A stretch of 64,000 nt of DNA from Kaistia sp. 32K (GTDB taxonomy: Bacteria; Pseudomonadota; Alphaproteobacteria; Rhizobiales; Kaistiaceae). Where the stretch lies: contig NZ_AP024269.1 of the NCBI RefSeq assembly GCF_016629525.1, forward strand, positions 4,042,001 through 4,106,000. Direction: 5' to 3'. Below the pieces are notes generated by a model that was given only the letters and a program-made list of their open reading frames with translations, was not told where the DNA came from and ran no database searches. The stretch's first letter is position 1. Every line of letters starts with the position of its first letter. Shown here in pieces: positions 35,756 to 44,462 of this stretch. The position numbers were made by a program, and so were the translations under genes.

Positions 35756-37723
35756 TCAGCGCCTGGAGCGGAAGCGGACGGCGACCGGACGGGTCGCCGA
35801 AGCCTCGATCCAGACGATCAGATCGCTGCGTTCCGCAGCATGGCGCCAACCGACGCGCAGGCCATCACCCTGCGGCACGACAACGCCGTCCAGCTCGACA
35901 TCGACGCCATTGCCCTGCCAGCCCTCGAGAATGAAAGCCGGATTGAGGACAGGCGTCTTTTCGCTGGCTTCCAGCATGAGCGACAGATCCGTCGCCGCCG
36001 GCAGCACATAGGCCTTCTCGGCCGGATCGAAGCGGCCTTCCACGCCGGTGAGCGGCGCCGGCGAGAGCCAGGCGGCCGCCAGCGGCACGAGGTTCCCGGC
36101 GTTCTCGCTGGTGAGCCCGTGCAGCATGATGCGCTGGCGCGAGGTGGGGGTCACCTTGTAGTCGACCCATTCCGAGCCGGTCAGCACCGAGGAATGCGAG
36201 GCGCGATCCGCCGCCACGGCGCGGCGGCCATCGGACGGGATATCGGCGGTCGGCCAGTGGTTCCACCAGGGGAACTTTTGGCCGTCGCTCAGCGTCTCGT
36301 GATAATAGGGCGGGAAGAGCGGCGCGGGCTGGGGACCGTCGTCGCGCGTCAGGCACGGCGCGTCGGAGACGATCATGTAGGGGCGCTGCGACGAGCGCGT
36401 GTTGATCACGGCGATATTGGCGCGCTCAGGCTCTGGCAAGTGGCGCGGCCGCCCGTTCTCCCAGGAATAGGTATGCGTTTCGCCGGCCATGTTGGCGAGG
36501 GTCACCGGTTCGATGTCGAGCACGTCCTCCGGGCGCTGGCCGGGGCCGAGAACCACGATCGATTCCTGGAATTCATGCGATTCCATCGGCTGGGTCGAAT
36601 GCAGCGTGACGGACCGGATCGCGGTGCCGTCCGGATAGATCGTGTAGACCTCGTCGGAAAAATCGGTCCAGCCGCTCACGGGGTCCTTGCGCGGGCGAAC
36701 GTCGAGCACGTCGACCAGCGCATAGCGCCAGTGCACGACGACGCGCGCGTCGTGGCTTTCGAGGATGCGGACGTGGGAATAGGCGCAGTGCCGGTCCGAC
36801 ATCGGCTCGGCGCAACCCGTGGCGCCATTGCCCCAGGTCTCGTTGAACTCGTTCGTGTACCAGATGCCGTCGCCGCTGACCCAGCAGGGGATGTAGTTGG
36901 TGCCGCGCCAGAAGACGACGCGATAGTCGGCCTTGTCGAAGCGCACCAGAACGTCCGGATGGTCGCCGACGCGCCAGCGCCGGTCCCAGCCCTCGTAATA
37001 TTTGAGATGCTCATAGGTGGCGCCGAAGCGGCCTTTGCCGGCGGGACCTGCCGGCAGGCGGCGGGGCGCGATATCCGCCGGTCCGCCCGGCGCGGCCTCG
37101 AGCCGATCCGGAACGCCTTCCTCCACGCTCACCGTTTCGATCAGGCCGTCGAAATAGAGCGTGATCGGGAAATGGGCATAGGGACGGATCGGCCCGGTCG
37201 GGATGATCTCGTGCCGCGTGCGGCCGACCAGCGCCTCGGGCGCCTCGGACGGGCGATAGCGGCCGGAAATGCGGCTGCGGCCGATTTCGACGCCGTCGAG
37301 CCAGATGGAAATCGCCGTCTCGGGCTCGTAGACGAAGGCAAGGCGATGCCACTGATAGAGCCCGAGCGCGGTCTCGCCATTGACCACATGCAGGCCCGTG
37401 CCGGTGACGAGGGCGAAGCGCGGCCGGCCGCGGTCGTCGATGCCGACGCTGAAGCCGGATTCGCCGCCGTCGCGCTCCAGCGTCAGCATGTCGAGGATGG
37501 GGCAGACATTCCACGGATAGGCCGCCAGCGCGACATTCGCCGCGACGTGGAAGGCGCCAGACGGGACGCCCGCCGCCGGGGCCGAGACATAGGCCGAGAA
37601 GCCGTCAAACTGGAGCGACGTTGCGCCGTCGAGGCCGGCGGCCGGCACGGCATGGCCGTGGCGGACGAAATCCGGCTGCTCTGCGGCGGCGCTCCAGCGG
37701 AAGAGAGAACGGGTCTGAGACAT
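35756..37723 (-). CDS. large LamG-like (concanavalin A-like) protein, possible polysaccharide-active enzyme
   Basis: A 655-residue protein without signal peptide. The first ~215 residues look like a LamG/concanavalin-type sandwich (SLQFDGFSAYVSAP, LYQWHRLAFVYEPETAISIWLDG). The rest is rich in conserved-looking aromatic and His motifs: KYYEGWDRRWRVG, VVFWRGTNYIPCWV, GIWYTNEFNETWG, CAEPMSDRHCAYSHVRI, VVVHWRYALVD, PWWNHWPTADIP. That density of W, Y, H, R and E suggests a carbohydrate-active enzyme, possibly a lyase, but I cannot assign a family. It is the last gene of the GntR-linked transporter operon, 23 bases after the permease. Confidence 0.75.
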   Translation of the reverse strand: MSQTRSLFRWSAAAEQPDFVRHGHAVPAAGLDGATSLQFDGFSAYVSAPAAGVPSGAFHVAANVALAAYPWNVCPILDMLTLERDGGESGFSVGIDDRGRPRFALVTGTGLHVVNGETALGLYQWHRLAFVYEPETAISIWLDGVEIGRSRISGRYRPSEAPEALVGRTRHEIIPTGPIRPYAHFPITLYFDGLIETVSVEEGVPDRLEAAPGGPADIAPRRLPAGPAGKGRFGATYEHLKYYEGWDRRWRVGDHPDVLVRFDKADYRVVFWRGTNYIPCWVSGDGIWYTNEFNETWGNGATGCAEPMSDRHCAYSHVRILESHDARVVVHWRYALVDVLDVRPRKDPVSGWTDFSDEVYTIYPDGTAIRSVTLHSTQPMESHEFQESIVVLGPGQRPEDVLDIEPVTLANMAGETHTYSWENGRPRHLPEPERANIAVINTRSSQRPYMIVSDAPCLTRDDGPQPAPLFPPYYHETLSDGQKFPWWNHWPTADIPSDGRRAVAADRASHSSVLTGSEWVDYKVTPTSRQRIMLHGLTSENAGNLVPLAAAWLSPAPLTGVEGRFDPAEKAYVLPAATDLSLMLEASEKTPVLNPAFILEGWQGNGVDVELDGVVVPQGDGLRVGWRHAAERSDLIVWIEASATRPVAVRFRSRR

Positions 37724-37746
37724 GGGGAGCCCTTGCAACTGCCCGA

Positions 37747-38577
37747 TCACGCCTTGAGGGCGCCTTCGATCAGGCCACTTTGAATCTGGCGGCGGAACAC
37801 GAGGAAGATGACGAGCGGCGGGCCCGTGGCGATGAGGAGCGCGGCGACCTTCAAGTTCATCAGCGCCGCATGGCTGCCCTGGAAGGCCATCATGCCGAGG
37901 GTGACGGTGCGCAGCGACTGATCGTTCAGATAGATCAGCGGCCACATGAAGTCGTTGAAGATCCAGATGAAGTAGACGATGCCCACGGTGGCCATGGCGG
38001 GCTTCGCCAGCGGCAGCATGATGCGGACGAAGATGTTCCACTCCGACACACCCTCGACCCGCGCCGCCTCGGCCAATTCCTTGGGAATGCCGCTGAAATA
38101 GGCGCGGAAGAAGAAGATGGCGAAGGGCACCCAGGCGAAATAGGTCAGGATCACCGAGGCATAGGTGTTGATCAGGCCGAGGCTCGCCATGAGCTTGAAG
38201 CTCGGCACCATGATGACCTGGGGCGGGATCATCATCCCGGCCAGGAAATAGAGGAACAGCGCTTCGCGGCCCTTGAACCGGTAGTGCGCCAGCGCATAGC
38301 CGGCCGCGCTGCACAGCGCGATCAGCCCGGTGACGGCGACGATCGTGATACCCAGCGAGTTCAGATAGAGCCGGGTGAAGTTGCCCTGTATCCAGGCATC
38401 GACGAAGACGCCGAGATTGGGCGTGGCCGGCCAGGAGAACGGCGACTGGTTGATCTCGGCCGTCGTCTTGAGCGCCGTCAGGACCATCCAGATAAACGGC
38501 AAGACGACCGAGGCGGAAAGCGCGAAAAGCAGCCCATAGGCGGCGACGCGCACCCAGAGCGGAAGCGACTTGGACAT
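37747..38577 (-). CDS. sugar ABC transporter permease, MalG type (GntR-linked operon)
   Basis: A 276-residue CUT1-family permease with six helices. The EAA loop reads EAARVEGVSEWNIFVRIMLPLAKP, which contacts the ATPase. YAWVPFAIFFFRAYF and the C-terminal QIQSGLIEGALK are typical of MalG partners. Its ATG at 38577 lies four bases after the stop of the MalF-type gene. It pairs with that protein to form the membrane channel. No cognate ATPase gene is in the operon. Confidence 0.93.
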   Translation of the reverse strand: MSKSLPLWVRVAAYGLLFALSASVVLPFIWMVLTALKTTAEINQSPFSWPATPNLGVFVDAWIQGNFTRLYLNSLGITIVAVTGLIALCSAAGYALAHYRFKGREALFLYFLAGMMIPPQVIMVPSFKLMASLGLINTYASVILTYFAWVPFAIFFFRAYFSGIPKELAEAARVEGVSEWNIFVRIMLPLAKPAMATVGIVYFIWIFNDFMWPLIYLNDQSLRTVTLGMMAFQGSHAALMNLKVAALLIATGPPLVIFLVFRRQIQSGLIEGALKA

Positions 38578-38581
38578 GGGA

Positions 38582-39472
38582 TCAGGCCCCCTTCCGGCCA
38601 CGGCCGCCCAGGACGAGCTGGACGACGCTGACGCACAGGGTGATGGCGAAGAGCATCATGGCGATGGCGGTGCCATAGCCCGGATTACCCTTCAGGAATG
38701 CCTGGCTGTACATGTAGACGCTCAGCACCTCCGAGGCGTGGAACGGACCGCCATTGGTCATGACGATGATGAGATCGAAGAGCAGGAAGGCATTCGTCGT
38801 GACCAGCACGATCACCACGGTCAGCACCGGCCGCATCAAGGGCAGCGTGATGTAGCGGGTAATGTTCCAGGGCGTGGCGCCGTCGATCCGGGCCGCCTCC
38901 AGATAGTCCTTGGGAATCGTCTGCAGGCCGGCCAGCAACAGTAGGATGGCGAAGCCGAGCTCGCGCCAGATGTAGACGAGCATGACCATCGGTAGCGCGG
39001 TGTCGCGGCTTCCCAGCCACTGATACTGCTCGACCCCCGACATGCCCATGGCCGCGAGAGCCGGGCCGACGAAGCCCACCGTCGGGCTCAGCATCTGCGT
39101 GAACAGGAGGCCGATCACCACGCTCGAAAGCACGATCGGGATGAAGAAGATGGTCGAGAAGACCGAATGGCCGCGCGGCTTGGCGTTGAGGATCAGCGCA
39201 TAGATCATGCCGAGCACGATGATCGAGCAGAGCACCACCGCGACGAAGAGCAGATTGTTGCGCAGCGCGTTCCAGAACCAACGGTCGTCGAACAGCTGGA
39301 TGTAGTTCGCGAGGCCGACCCAGCGGATGGAGTCGAAGCTGATGCCGTTCCACTGGGTGAAGCTGGACAAAAGGGCGATCAGCGCGGGCAGCATCCAGAA
39401 CAGGGTATAGAAGACGAAGGCCGGCAAGAGCAGCCAGATATGGAAATGGGTCTGACCTGCAGCGCGGCGCAC
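38582..39472 (-). CDS. sugar ABC transporter permease, MalF type (GntR-linked operon)
   Basis: A 296-residue CUT1-family permease. I place the start at a GTG at 39472 because CGAGGAGA lies six bases before it and the first helix then begins near residue 12 (FHIWLLLPAFVFYTLFWMLPA). The frame stays open to 39673, inside the binding-protein gene, but that part is not protein-like. The EAA loop is EAARIDGATPWNITRYITLPLM. It lies 77 bases after the binding-protein gene and four bases before the MalG partner. Confidence 0.92.
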   Translation of the reverse strand: MRRAAGQTHFHIWLLLPAFVFYTLFWMLPALIALLSSFTQWNGISFDSIRWVGLANYIQLFDDRWFWNALRNNLLFVAVVLCSIIVLGMIYALILNAKPRGHSVFSTIFFIPIVLSSVVIGLLFTQMLSPTVGFVGPALAAMGMSGVEQYQWLGSRDTALPMVMLVYIWRELGFAILLLLAGLQTIPKDYLEAARIDGATPWNITRYITLPLMRPVLTVVIVLVTTNAFLLFDLIIVMTNGGPFHASEVLSVYMYSQAFLKGNPGYGTAIAMMLFAITLCVSVVQLVLGGRGRKGA

Positions 39473-39549
39473 GGCACGTCTCCTCGGCGTATAAGAGGGA
39501 GAAGGAGGCGGCCATTGGGCCGCCCCCGGATCGCTTACTGCCCGTTCGC

Positions 39550-40848
39550 TTATTGCTTGAGCGAGGCGCGCAGACCGTCGACGCATTCCTGGTGCAGCGC
39601 GCCCGCCTCCGCAGGCTTGAGGTCGCCGGTGAGCACCGCGACATTCGCCTCGTTGACGTTTTCCTGCACGCATTTGACATCCTCGATCATGTCGAGGAAG
39701 GGCGAGGCGTTCTTCGCATTGTCGAGCAGGCCGGCGATCTGGCGCAGCAGCGGGTCCATCTTCCAGCCCGAATGGTCGTACTCATAGGGGCTCAAGTCGA
39801 AGTTCTCTTCGACATAGAGCTTCTGGACTTCTTCGCTGGTCAGGAAGTTCAGGAAGCGCTTGGCGGCCTCGGCATCCTTAGTCGTGGTCGGGATGGTGAA
39901 CAGCAGCGAATTGGTGACGACGGCCGTCGGATCGGGGCTGCCGGAGACCGGCGGGAAAAGCGTCAGGGCGACGTTCTTGGCGCCATTGCCCTTGGCCATG
40001 CCGACGCCCCAGCTGCCCGTGGCATAGAAGGGCGCGCGACCGGAAAAGAAGAGGCCCGCCGCGGTGTCGTTGTCGTCGGAGAGATAGCCGGGCGTGAAAT
40101 AGCCCGCGTCGGCCGTGGCCTTGTAGAGCTCCCAGGCGCGCACCGGCTTGTCGTCGGTCCACTTCATCTGGGACTCGATGGACGGATCGAGCGTCTGCAG
40201 CCCGATCGCGTCATATTCCTGCTTGGTCAGAAGGCCGTGCAGGAGGTGGTTGAAATAGTGGTTGCCGGTCCACTGGTCGCGATCGCCGAAGGCGATCGGC
40301 GTGATGCCGGCGTCCTTGAACTTCCGGCTCGCCTCCATGAACCCTTCCCAGGTGGCGAGCGACGCGGGGTCGATGCCCTGCTCCGCCAGCATGGCCGGGT
40401 TGTAGTAGAGCACGTTGCCGACCTTGAGGCCCCACAGCACGCCATAGGACTTGCCGTTGTACCGGTACATGGTCTCCAGGCCCGGCCGCAGCTTTTCCTC
40501 GATCGGCTTCACGAAATCGCTGAGGTCCGTCAGCTGGCCTGACTTTGCATACTGGAACGCGTTGGAGCCGGCATTGACCTCGGCAATGTCGGGCGGCGTG
40601 CCACCGGCGAAGGCGGTGCGCAAGGCGGTTTCGTAGGCCGTATTCTCGAACGCGGTGTGCTTGACCACGATGTCGGGATTGGCGGCGTTGAACATCTCAA
40701 CCGCCTTGTTGAGCACGACGGACTCGGGCGGAGCCGACAGCTCCGACCAGAGATTGAGCGTCACGGGTTGAGCTGCTGCCTCGGCATGGGCAATCGCCAA
40801 AGCAACGCCAGCGAGCACCAGAACCCGCATGTTACGGAACCTGGACAT
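39550..40848 (-). CDS. sugar ABC transporter substrate-binding protein (family 1, GntR-linked operon)
   Basis: A 432-residue periplasmic protein. The signal peptide (about 1-26, VLAGVALAIAHAEAAAQ) is followed by LNLWSELSAPPESVVLNKAVEMFNAANPDIVV, a standard CUT1 binding-protein opening, and Trp/Tyr-rich segments expected in a sugar site. GGAGG precedes the ATG. It heads the SBP-MalF-MalG-LamG operon, with the GntR-like operator 47 bases before its start. Adjacent GH43 and reductase genes suggest an oligosaccharide with pentose units; that is inference. Confidence 0.93.
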   Translation of the reverse strand: MSRFRNMRVLVLAGVALAIAHAEAAAQPVTLNLWSELSAPPESVVLNKAVEMFNAANPDIVVKHTAFENTAYETALRTAFAGGTPPDIAEVNAGSNAFQYAKSGQLTDLSDFVKPIEEKLRPGLETMYRYNGKSYGVLWGLKVGNVLYYNPAMLAEQGIDPASLATWEGFMEASRKFKDAGITPIAFGDRDQWTGNHYFNHLLHGLLTKQEYDAIGLQTLDPSIESQMKWTDDKPVRAWELYKATADAGYFTPGYLSDDNDTAAGLFFSGRAPFYATGSWGVGMAKGNGAKNVALTLFPPVSGSPDPTAVVTNSLLFTIPTTTKDAEAAKRFLNFLTSEEVQKLYVEENFDLSPYEYDHSGWKMDPLLRQIAGLLDNAKNASPFLDMIEDVKCVQENVNEANVAVLTGDLKPAEAGALHQECVDGLRASLKQ

Positions 40849-40895
40849 GACCGATAGATCCTCCCTGAAAGGGCGCGTTCAGCACGCCACCCAAT

Positions 40896-40916
40896 ACTGA
40901 TATATCGGTATATCGG
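40896..40916. promoter_or_regulatory. GntR-type operator, site 2, before the transporter operon
   Basis: ACTGATATATCGGTATATCGG, matching site 1 at 34777 in 17 of the first 18 positions (ACCGATATATCGGTATAT). The second half (CGGTATATCGG) repeats the half-site, so two overlapping sites are possible. It lies 47 bases upstream of the binding-protein start. Confidence 0.75.
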
Positions 40917-40983
40917 AAAATCGAGACCGTCAAGACACGTCGGCGCGACGCGGCGATCGCACCGTTTTGACCCGCGAACGCAG

Positions 40984-41049
40984 GCGCCCGGCGCCCTGTC
41001 CGGGCACGGGCTGACTGGGATTGCCCGTGACCGGCAGAGCGCCGGGCGC
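40984..41049. terminator. nested inverted repeats after the GH38 gene (probable terminator)
   Basis: Outer perfect 11-bp arms GCGCCCGGCGC (40984-40994) and GCGCCGGGCGC (41039-41049) enclose an inner perfect 7-bp pair CACGGGC (41005-41011) / GCCCGTG (41023-41029). They begin 47 bases after the GH38 stop. Confidence 0.55.
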
Positions 41050-41095
41050 TGCCTTCGATGAAGTGTTCGCCGAGGATCCCCCGGCTAGATGCCCC

Positions 41096-43441
41096 TCAGG
41101 AATGCCCCGGATAGACAAGGATCGGGTTCGCGAACGCCGCGGCCTCGGCGCGGATGTGATCCGGGTCGAAGGCGGCGTGCGTCAGCAGGCCGTAGCGGAA
41201 CCGATGCAGGCCCGGCTGCGTCAGCGGATAGTTGGTGTTCCAGTAATTGTTCATCGGCCAGGCCAAGAGCAGCGGGTCGGCATCGCGCGGCACCGCGTCG
41301 AGCGGCGGACCGAAGTGGAAGCCGCCGGCCATGGCGAGCGGCGCATCCGGCAGGAATAGCGACGCACCGCGATCCACGGTGTGGATCGACGCGAACGTAT
41401 CCGCCGTGAACCAGTTCCGGCAGGCGCCGGGCAGCTGCTGCTCGTCGAGCGCGACGGGCAGGCCGGCGGTGTCGAAATGGCTGCGCCAGCCGGCGTCGAG
41501 ATTAAGCGGCAGGGCGAAATAGATCGCCTCCGGATCGGCATAGGCCAGCTTGTCGACATCGCATTCGACCGTGACGACCGACGTGTCGGCGCGCAGGGTG
41601 ATCCGCTGCTTGAGCCCGCTCGTCCCCGGCGCGTCGAACAGACGCTCGAGCGTCACGCTGCCCGGCGTGCGCGTGACGACGCAGCTGCGCAGCCGCGTCG
41701 CCCGCTCGCGGATCGCCCGCCAGGGCTTCCAGCAGGACTGGTCGATCTTCTCGCGGTCGAGGTCGCGATCGTAATAGGCCTCGCGCCGGCCATCGACCAG
41801 GGCATCCGGCCGCTCGCGCACGAAGTCGAAGAAGTCGTAGTCGCCATTCGCCGGACAGACGTCCCAGTCGAGCTGCTTGTCATAGAGGCCAAGGATCCGC
41901 CCGGTGTCGGGATCATAGGAGAGCCGGTGCGTCGGCGACTCGATGACGGCGTGCCCGGTGCGCGCGATTTCGAGGCGGACATTGTTGAAGGCGCGGAAGC
42001 TCGCGGGCGAGCGGCGGTCTTCGTGGAAGACACGGAGATCATCCTCGGCCGCGGCGAGATCGGCGAGCGGCAGGCGCACGACGCCATGCGCCGGCACCTC
42101 GAACGGGCCGCACACATCCGCCTCGCCCGGCACGTCCGGCTTGAAGCGCTCCGTCCGCAGGCGGGGTCCCGGCTTCCGCCACGCCGTCGGGATCTCGACA
42201 TATTCGCGCCGGGCGACCGGCGACGGATTGAACAGGACGACATGGTCCGGCGCGCTCTCCGAATGCGCGGGGTTGCGGGCCGTCGCCTCGAGCTCGTGGG
42301 TGAGCACGTATTTGGCGAGTTCTCCGGCCTCCACGGCAGGCGCTGCCTTCAGCGCATCCTGAATGACGCCGTTGTCGTCCTGGGCGGCCGTATCCCAATA
42401 GGTCCAGGTATGCTCGTCAAACAGGTCGAGCAGGTCGCGCGCGCGATCCGCCGCGCGCGTCACGGCGCCGGAGCGGCTGTCGCCGGCGAGCTGGTCGGCA
42501 GCATCAAGCGCGCGCTTCGCCGCGCGGGAGCGGCGCACGAGGGTCGCCGTGCTGGCGCAACCGAAATTCCAGTAATCGGTCCAGTCTCCGTCGAGCAGCG
42601 GCAACTGATCGTCCGGAATGGCCTTGATGCGCTCGGCCAGGTCCTCGGTCGTGACATAGCGGATGGCCGGCTCGCGGCCTTCCTCGTTCCAGCGACGGAT
42701 CAGCTCGGCGACCGCCGGATTGGGCGGCGCGTTGTCCCACATCTCCGGCGCGGCGGTCGTCGTCAGGTAGAGGAAGTCGTGCGGATAGCCGATGCGGTCG
42801 AGATGACCGACATAGTCCGAGAGACCGCTCGCCATGGAATCGAGCGACCGTTCCCAGCTCAGCAGGACCTGGTCGAACATGGTGTAGTGGTTGCCGTTCA
42901 TCACCCTGAGCTCCCGGCCGGACGGGGTCCGCCAGCGGAAGATGCCGGGGCGCGGCTCGACATGGTTGCCGAGATGCCGGTTGACCGCCATCACCAGCAG
43001 ATCGACGCCATGGTCGAGCAGCAGGTCGGCGAGCGGCCACGGCACGCCCGTCACGTCGTGCTGAAGCGCCGTATTGATCCGTGCGCCAAAGCGCTCGCGC
43101 AGCTCGGCGACCGGCGCCAGCTGGCGCGCCAGCTGGTCGGCGCCGTTCAGCGCGGTAACGTTGTAGCGCATGGCGCCGATGGCGAGCCGCCCGGCCTCGA
43201 CCATCCGCCGGAACCGCGCCTCGTCGGCGGCGCTTGCCGTCTCCAGCCATTTGAGCACCGGCGAGGTGACCTCGCAGGTCCATTTCGGCTGCAGATGCGC
43301 CGGCCAATCCGCCGTCTCGTCGAGCAGGTCCAGCGCCTGGTCGATATATTCGCGCTGCAGCTCCCAGATGATCGGCTGGCTATGGGTGTAGCCGACGTCG
43401 AGATGGCTGTGGTGAAGGACGAGGATTTCTTTGAGTTTCAT
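41096..43441 (-). CDS. glycoside hydrolase family 38-like (alpha-mannosidase-related)
   Basis: A 781-residue cytoplasmic enzyme. The N-terminal domain opens with HHSHLDVGYTHSQP (residues 10-23), the GH38 zinc motif H-x-H-x-D, and later has QHDVTGVPWPLADLL, where the Asp is the likely nucleophile or metal ligand. The C-terminal half is beta-rich (HRLSYDPDTGRILGLYDK, AYADPEAIYFALPL), as in this family. The ATG at 43441 follows AGGA; the frame runs back to 43915 without protein-like sequence. It is the last gene of the second CUT1 transporter operon and probably cleaves the imported glycoside. Sugar specificity cannot be fixed. Confidence 0.85.
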   Translation of the reverse strand: MKLKEILVLHHSHLDVGYTHSQPIIWELQREYIDQALDLLDETADWPAHLQPKWTCEVTSPVLKWLETASAADEARFRRMVEAGRLAIGAMRYNVTALNGADQLARQLAPVAELRERFGARINTALQHDVTGVPWPLADLLLDHGVDLLVMAVNRHLGNHVEPRPGIFRWRTPSGRELRVMNGNHYTMFDQVLLSWERSLDSMASGLSDYVGHLDRIGYPHDFLYLTTTAAPEMWDNAPPNPAVAELIRRWNEEGREPAIRYVTTEDLAERIKAIPDDQLPLLDGDWTDYWNFGCASTATLVRRSRAAKRALDAADQLAGDSRSGAVTRAADRARDLLDLFDEHTWTYWDTAAQDDNGVIQDALKAAPAVEAGELAKYVLTHELEATARNPAHSESAPDHVVLFNPSPVARREYVEIPTAWRKPGPRLRTERFKPDVPGEADVCGPFEVPAHGVVRLPLADLAAAEDDLRVFHEDRRSPASFRAFNNVRLEIARTGHAVIESPTHRLSYDPDTGRILGLYDKQLDWDVCPANGDYDFFDFVRERPDALVDGRREAYYDRDLDREKIDQSCWKPWRAIRERATRLRSCVVTRTPGSVTLERLFDAPGTSGLKQRITLRADTSVVTVECDVDKLAYADPEAIYFALPLNLDAGWRSHFDTAGLPVALDEQQLPGACRNWFTADTFASIHTVDRGASLFLPDAPLAMAGGFHFGPPLDAVPRDADPLLLAWPMNNYWNTNYPLTQPGLHRFRYGLLTHAAFDPDHIRAEAAAFANPILVYPGHS

Positions 43442-43556
43442 GCGGAGTCCTGCACGGAAATTGGCACGACGAGGCTCGGACGCAGGCCGAGCGCGCGCCG
43501 CGGGAAATTGGGATGAACCGTCTGGAGCGTTTTCGAGCGAGGCGCGGGCCGCGCCC

Positions 43557-44462
43557 TTACTTGACCGCTCCACTGGTAAGGCCGGCGACGAACTGCTTCT
43601 GCACGAGCAGGTAGCCCACCACCGGGATGACGGCGGCGAGGAACATGATGCCGAAGACCTGGCCGTAATCGGTCGAGTAGGTGCCGAGCGCCTGATAGAT
43701 GCCGGTGGTGATGGTCTGGCCCTGGAGCGGACCGAGGATGAAGAGCGGGTTGAGGAAGTCGTTCCACACCCAGAGGCCGATGAAGATGGCGACCGTCGCG
43801 GTCGCCGGGCGCAGCAGCGGCATGACGATGCTCCACCAGATGCGCAGGTCGCTCGCGCCGTCGACGCGCGCCGCCTCGATGAGCTGGCGCGGCACCGTGC
43901 GAAGGAAGCCGACATAGACGAACACGGCGAACGACATGTAGCCGCCGCCGATATTGGAGAGGATCAGCCCGGGATAGGAGTTGGCGAGGCCGATCTGCTG
44001 CAGGAGCGACACGATCGGCTGCAGCACGACCTGTGGCGGAACCATCAGCCCCATCGCGAACAGCGCCAGCAGCGGCGCCTTGATCAGGGTCCGCTGCAGC
44101 GAAATCCAGAAGCTGAGGGCGGCGGCGAAGGGTACCAGGATCACCAGCGTGAGCCCGGTCACGAAGGCCGAGTTCAGCAGGCCGGCCTGCACCATCCGGT
44201 CGCTGCGGGAGAGCGCGGTGACCAGATTGTCGAGGGTGAACGGAGCCGGCAGCGCCAGCGGGTTGGCGAGGATCTGCTCCTGGCTTTTGAAGGCGCTGGC
44301 AAGCGCGATGTAGATCGGCAGCACGAAGGCGAAGGTAACCAGCCAGGATATGGCGAGGTGCCCGCCCCGGCCGGCGATCTCGCGCCGGTTGGCGACAATC
44401 CGCCGATAAGCCGAGGGACGGGCGGGAAGCGTCGCGTCGGCGCGGTTCGGCATCGTATTCAC
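43557..44462 (-). CDS. sugar ABC transporter permease, MalG type (ROK-linked operon)
   Basis: A 301-residue CUT1 permease with six helices and EAA loop EAARVDGASDLRIWWSIVMPLL. It starts with GTG at 44462, overlapping the MalF-type stop by four bases, so the pair is translationally coupled. GLMVPPQVVLQPIVSLL and the C-terminal FVAGLTSGAVK are family features. The GH38 gene follows after 115 bases. Confidence 0.92.
   Translation of the reverse strand: MNTMPNRADATLPARPSAYRRIVANRREIAGRGGHLAISWLVTFAFVLPIYIALASAFKSQEQILANPLALPAPFTLDNLVTALSRSDRMVQAGLLNSAFVTGLTLVILVPFAAALSFWISLQRTLIKAPLLALFAMGLMVPPQVVLQPIVSLLQQIGLANSYPGLILSNIGGGYMSFAVFVYVGFLRTVPRQLIEAARVDGASDLRIWWSIVMPLLRPATATVAIFIGLWVWNDFLNPLFILGPLQGQTITTGIYQALGTYSTDYGQVFGIMFLAAVIPVVGYLLVQKQFVAGLTSGAVK

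Noticed and set aside
37724..38314. Upstream extension of the LamG-like gene
   Set aside because: The open frame continues into the MalG-type permease gene in another frame. The permease reading there is clearly real, and protein-like sequence starts at 37723.
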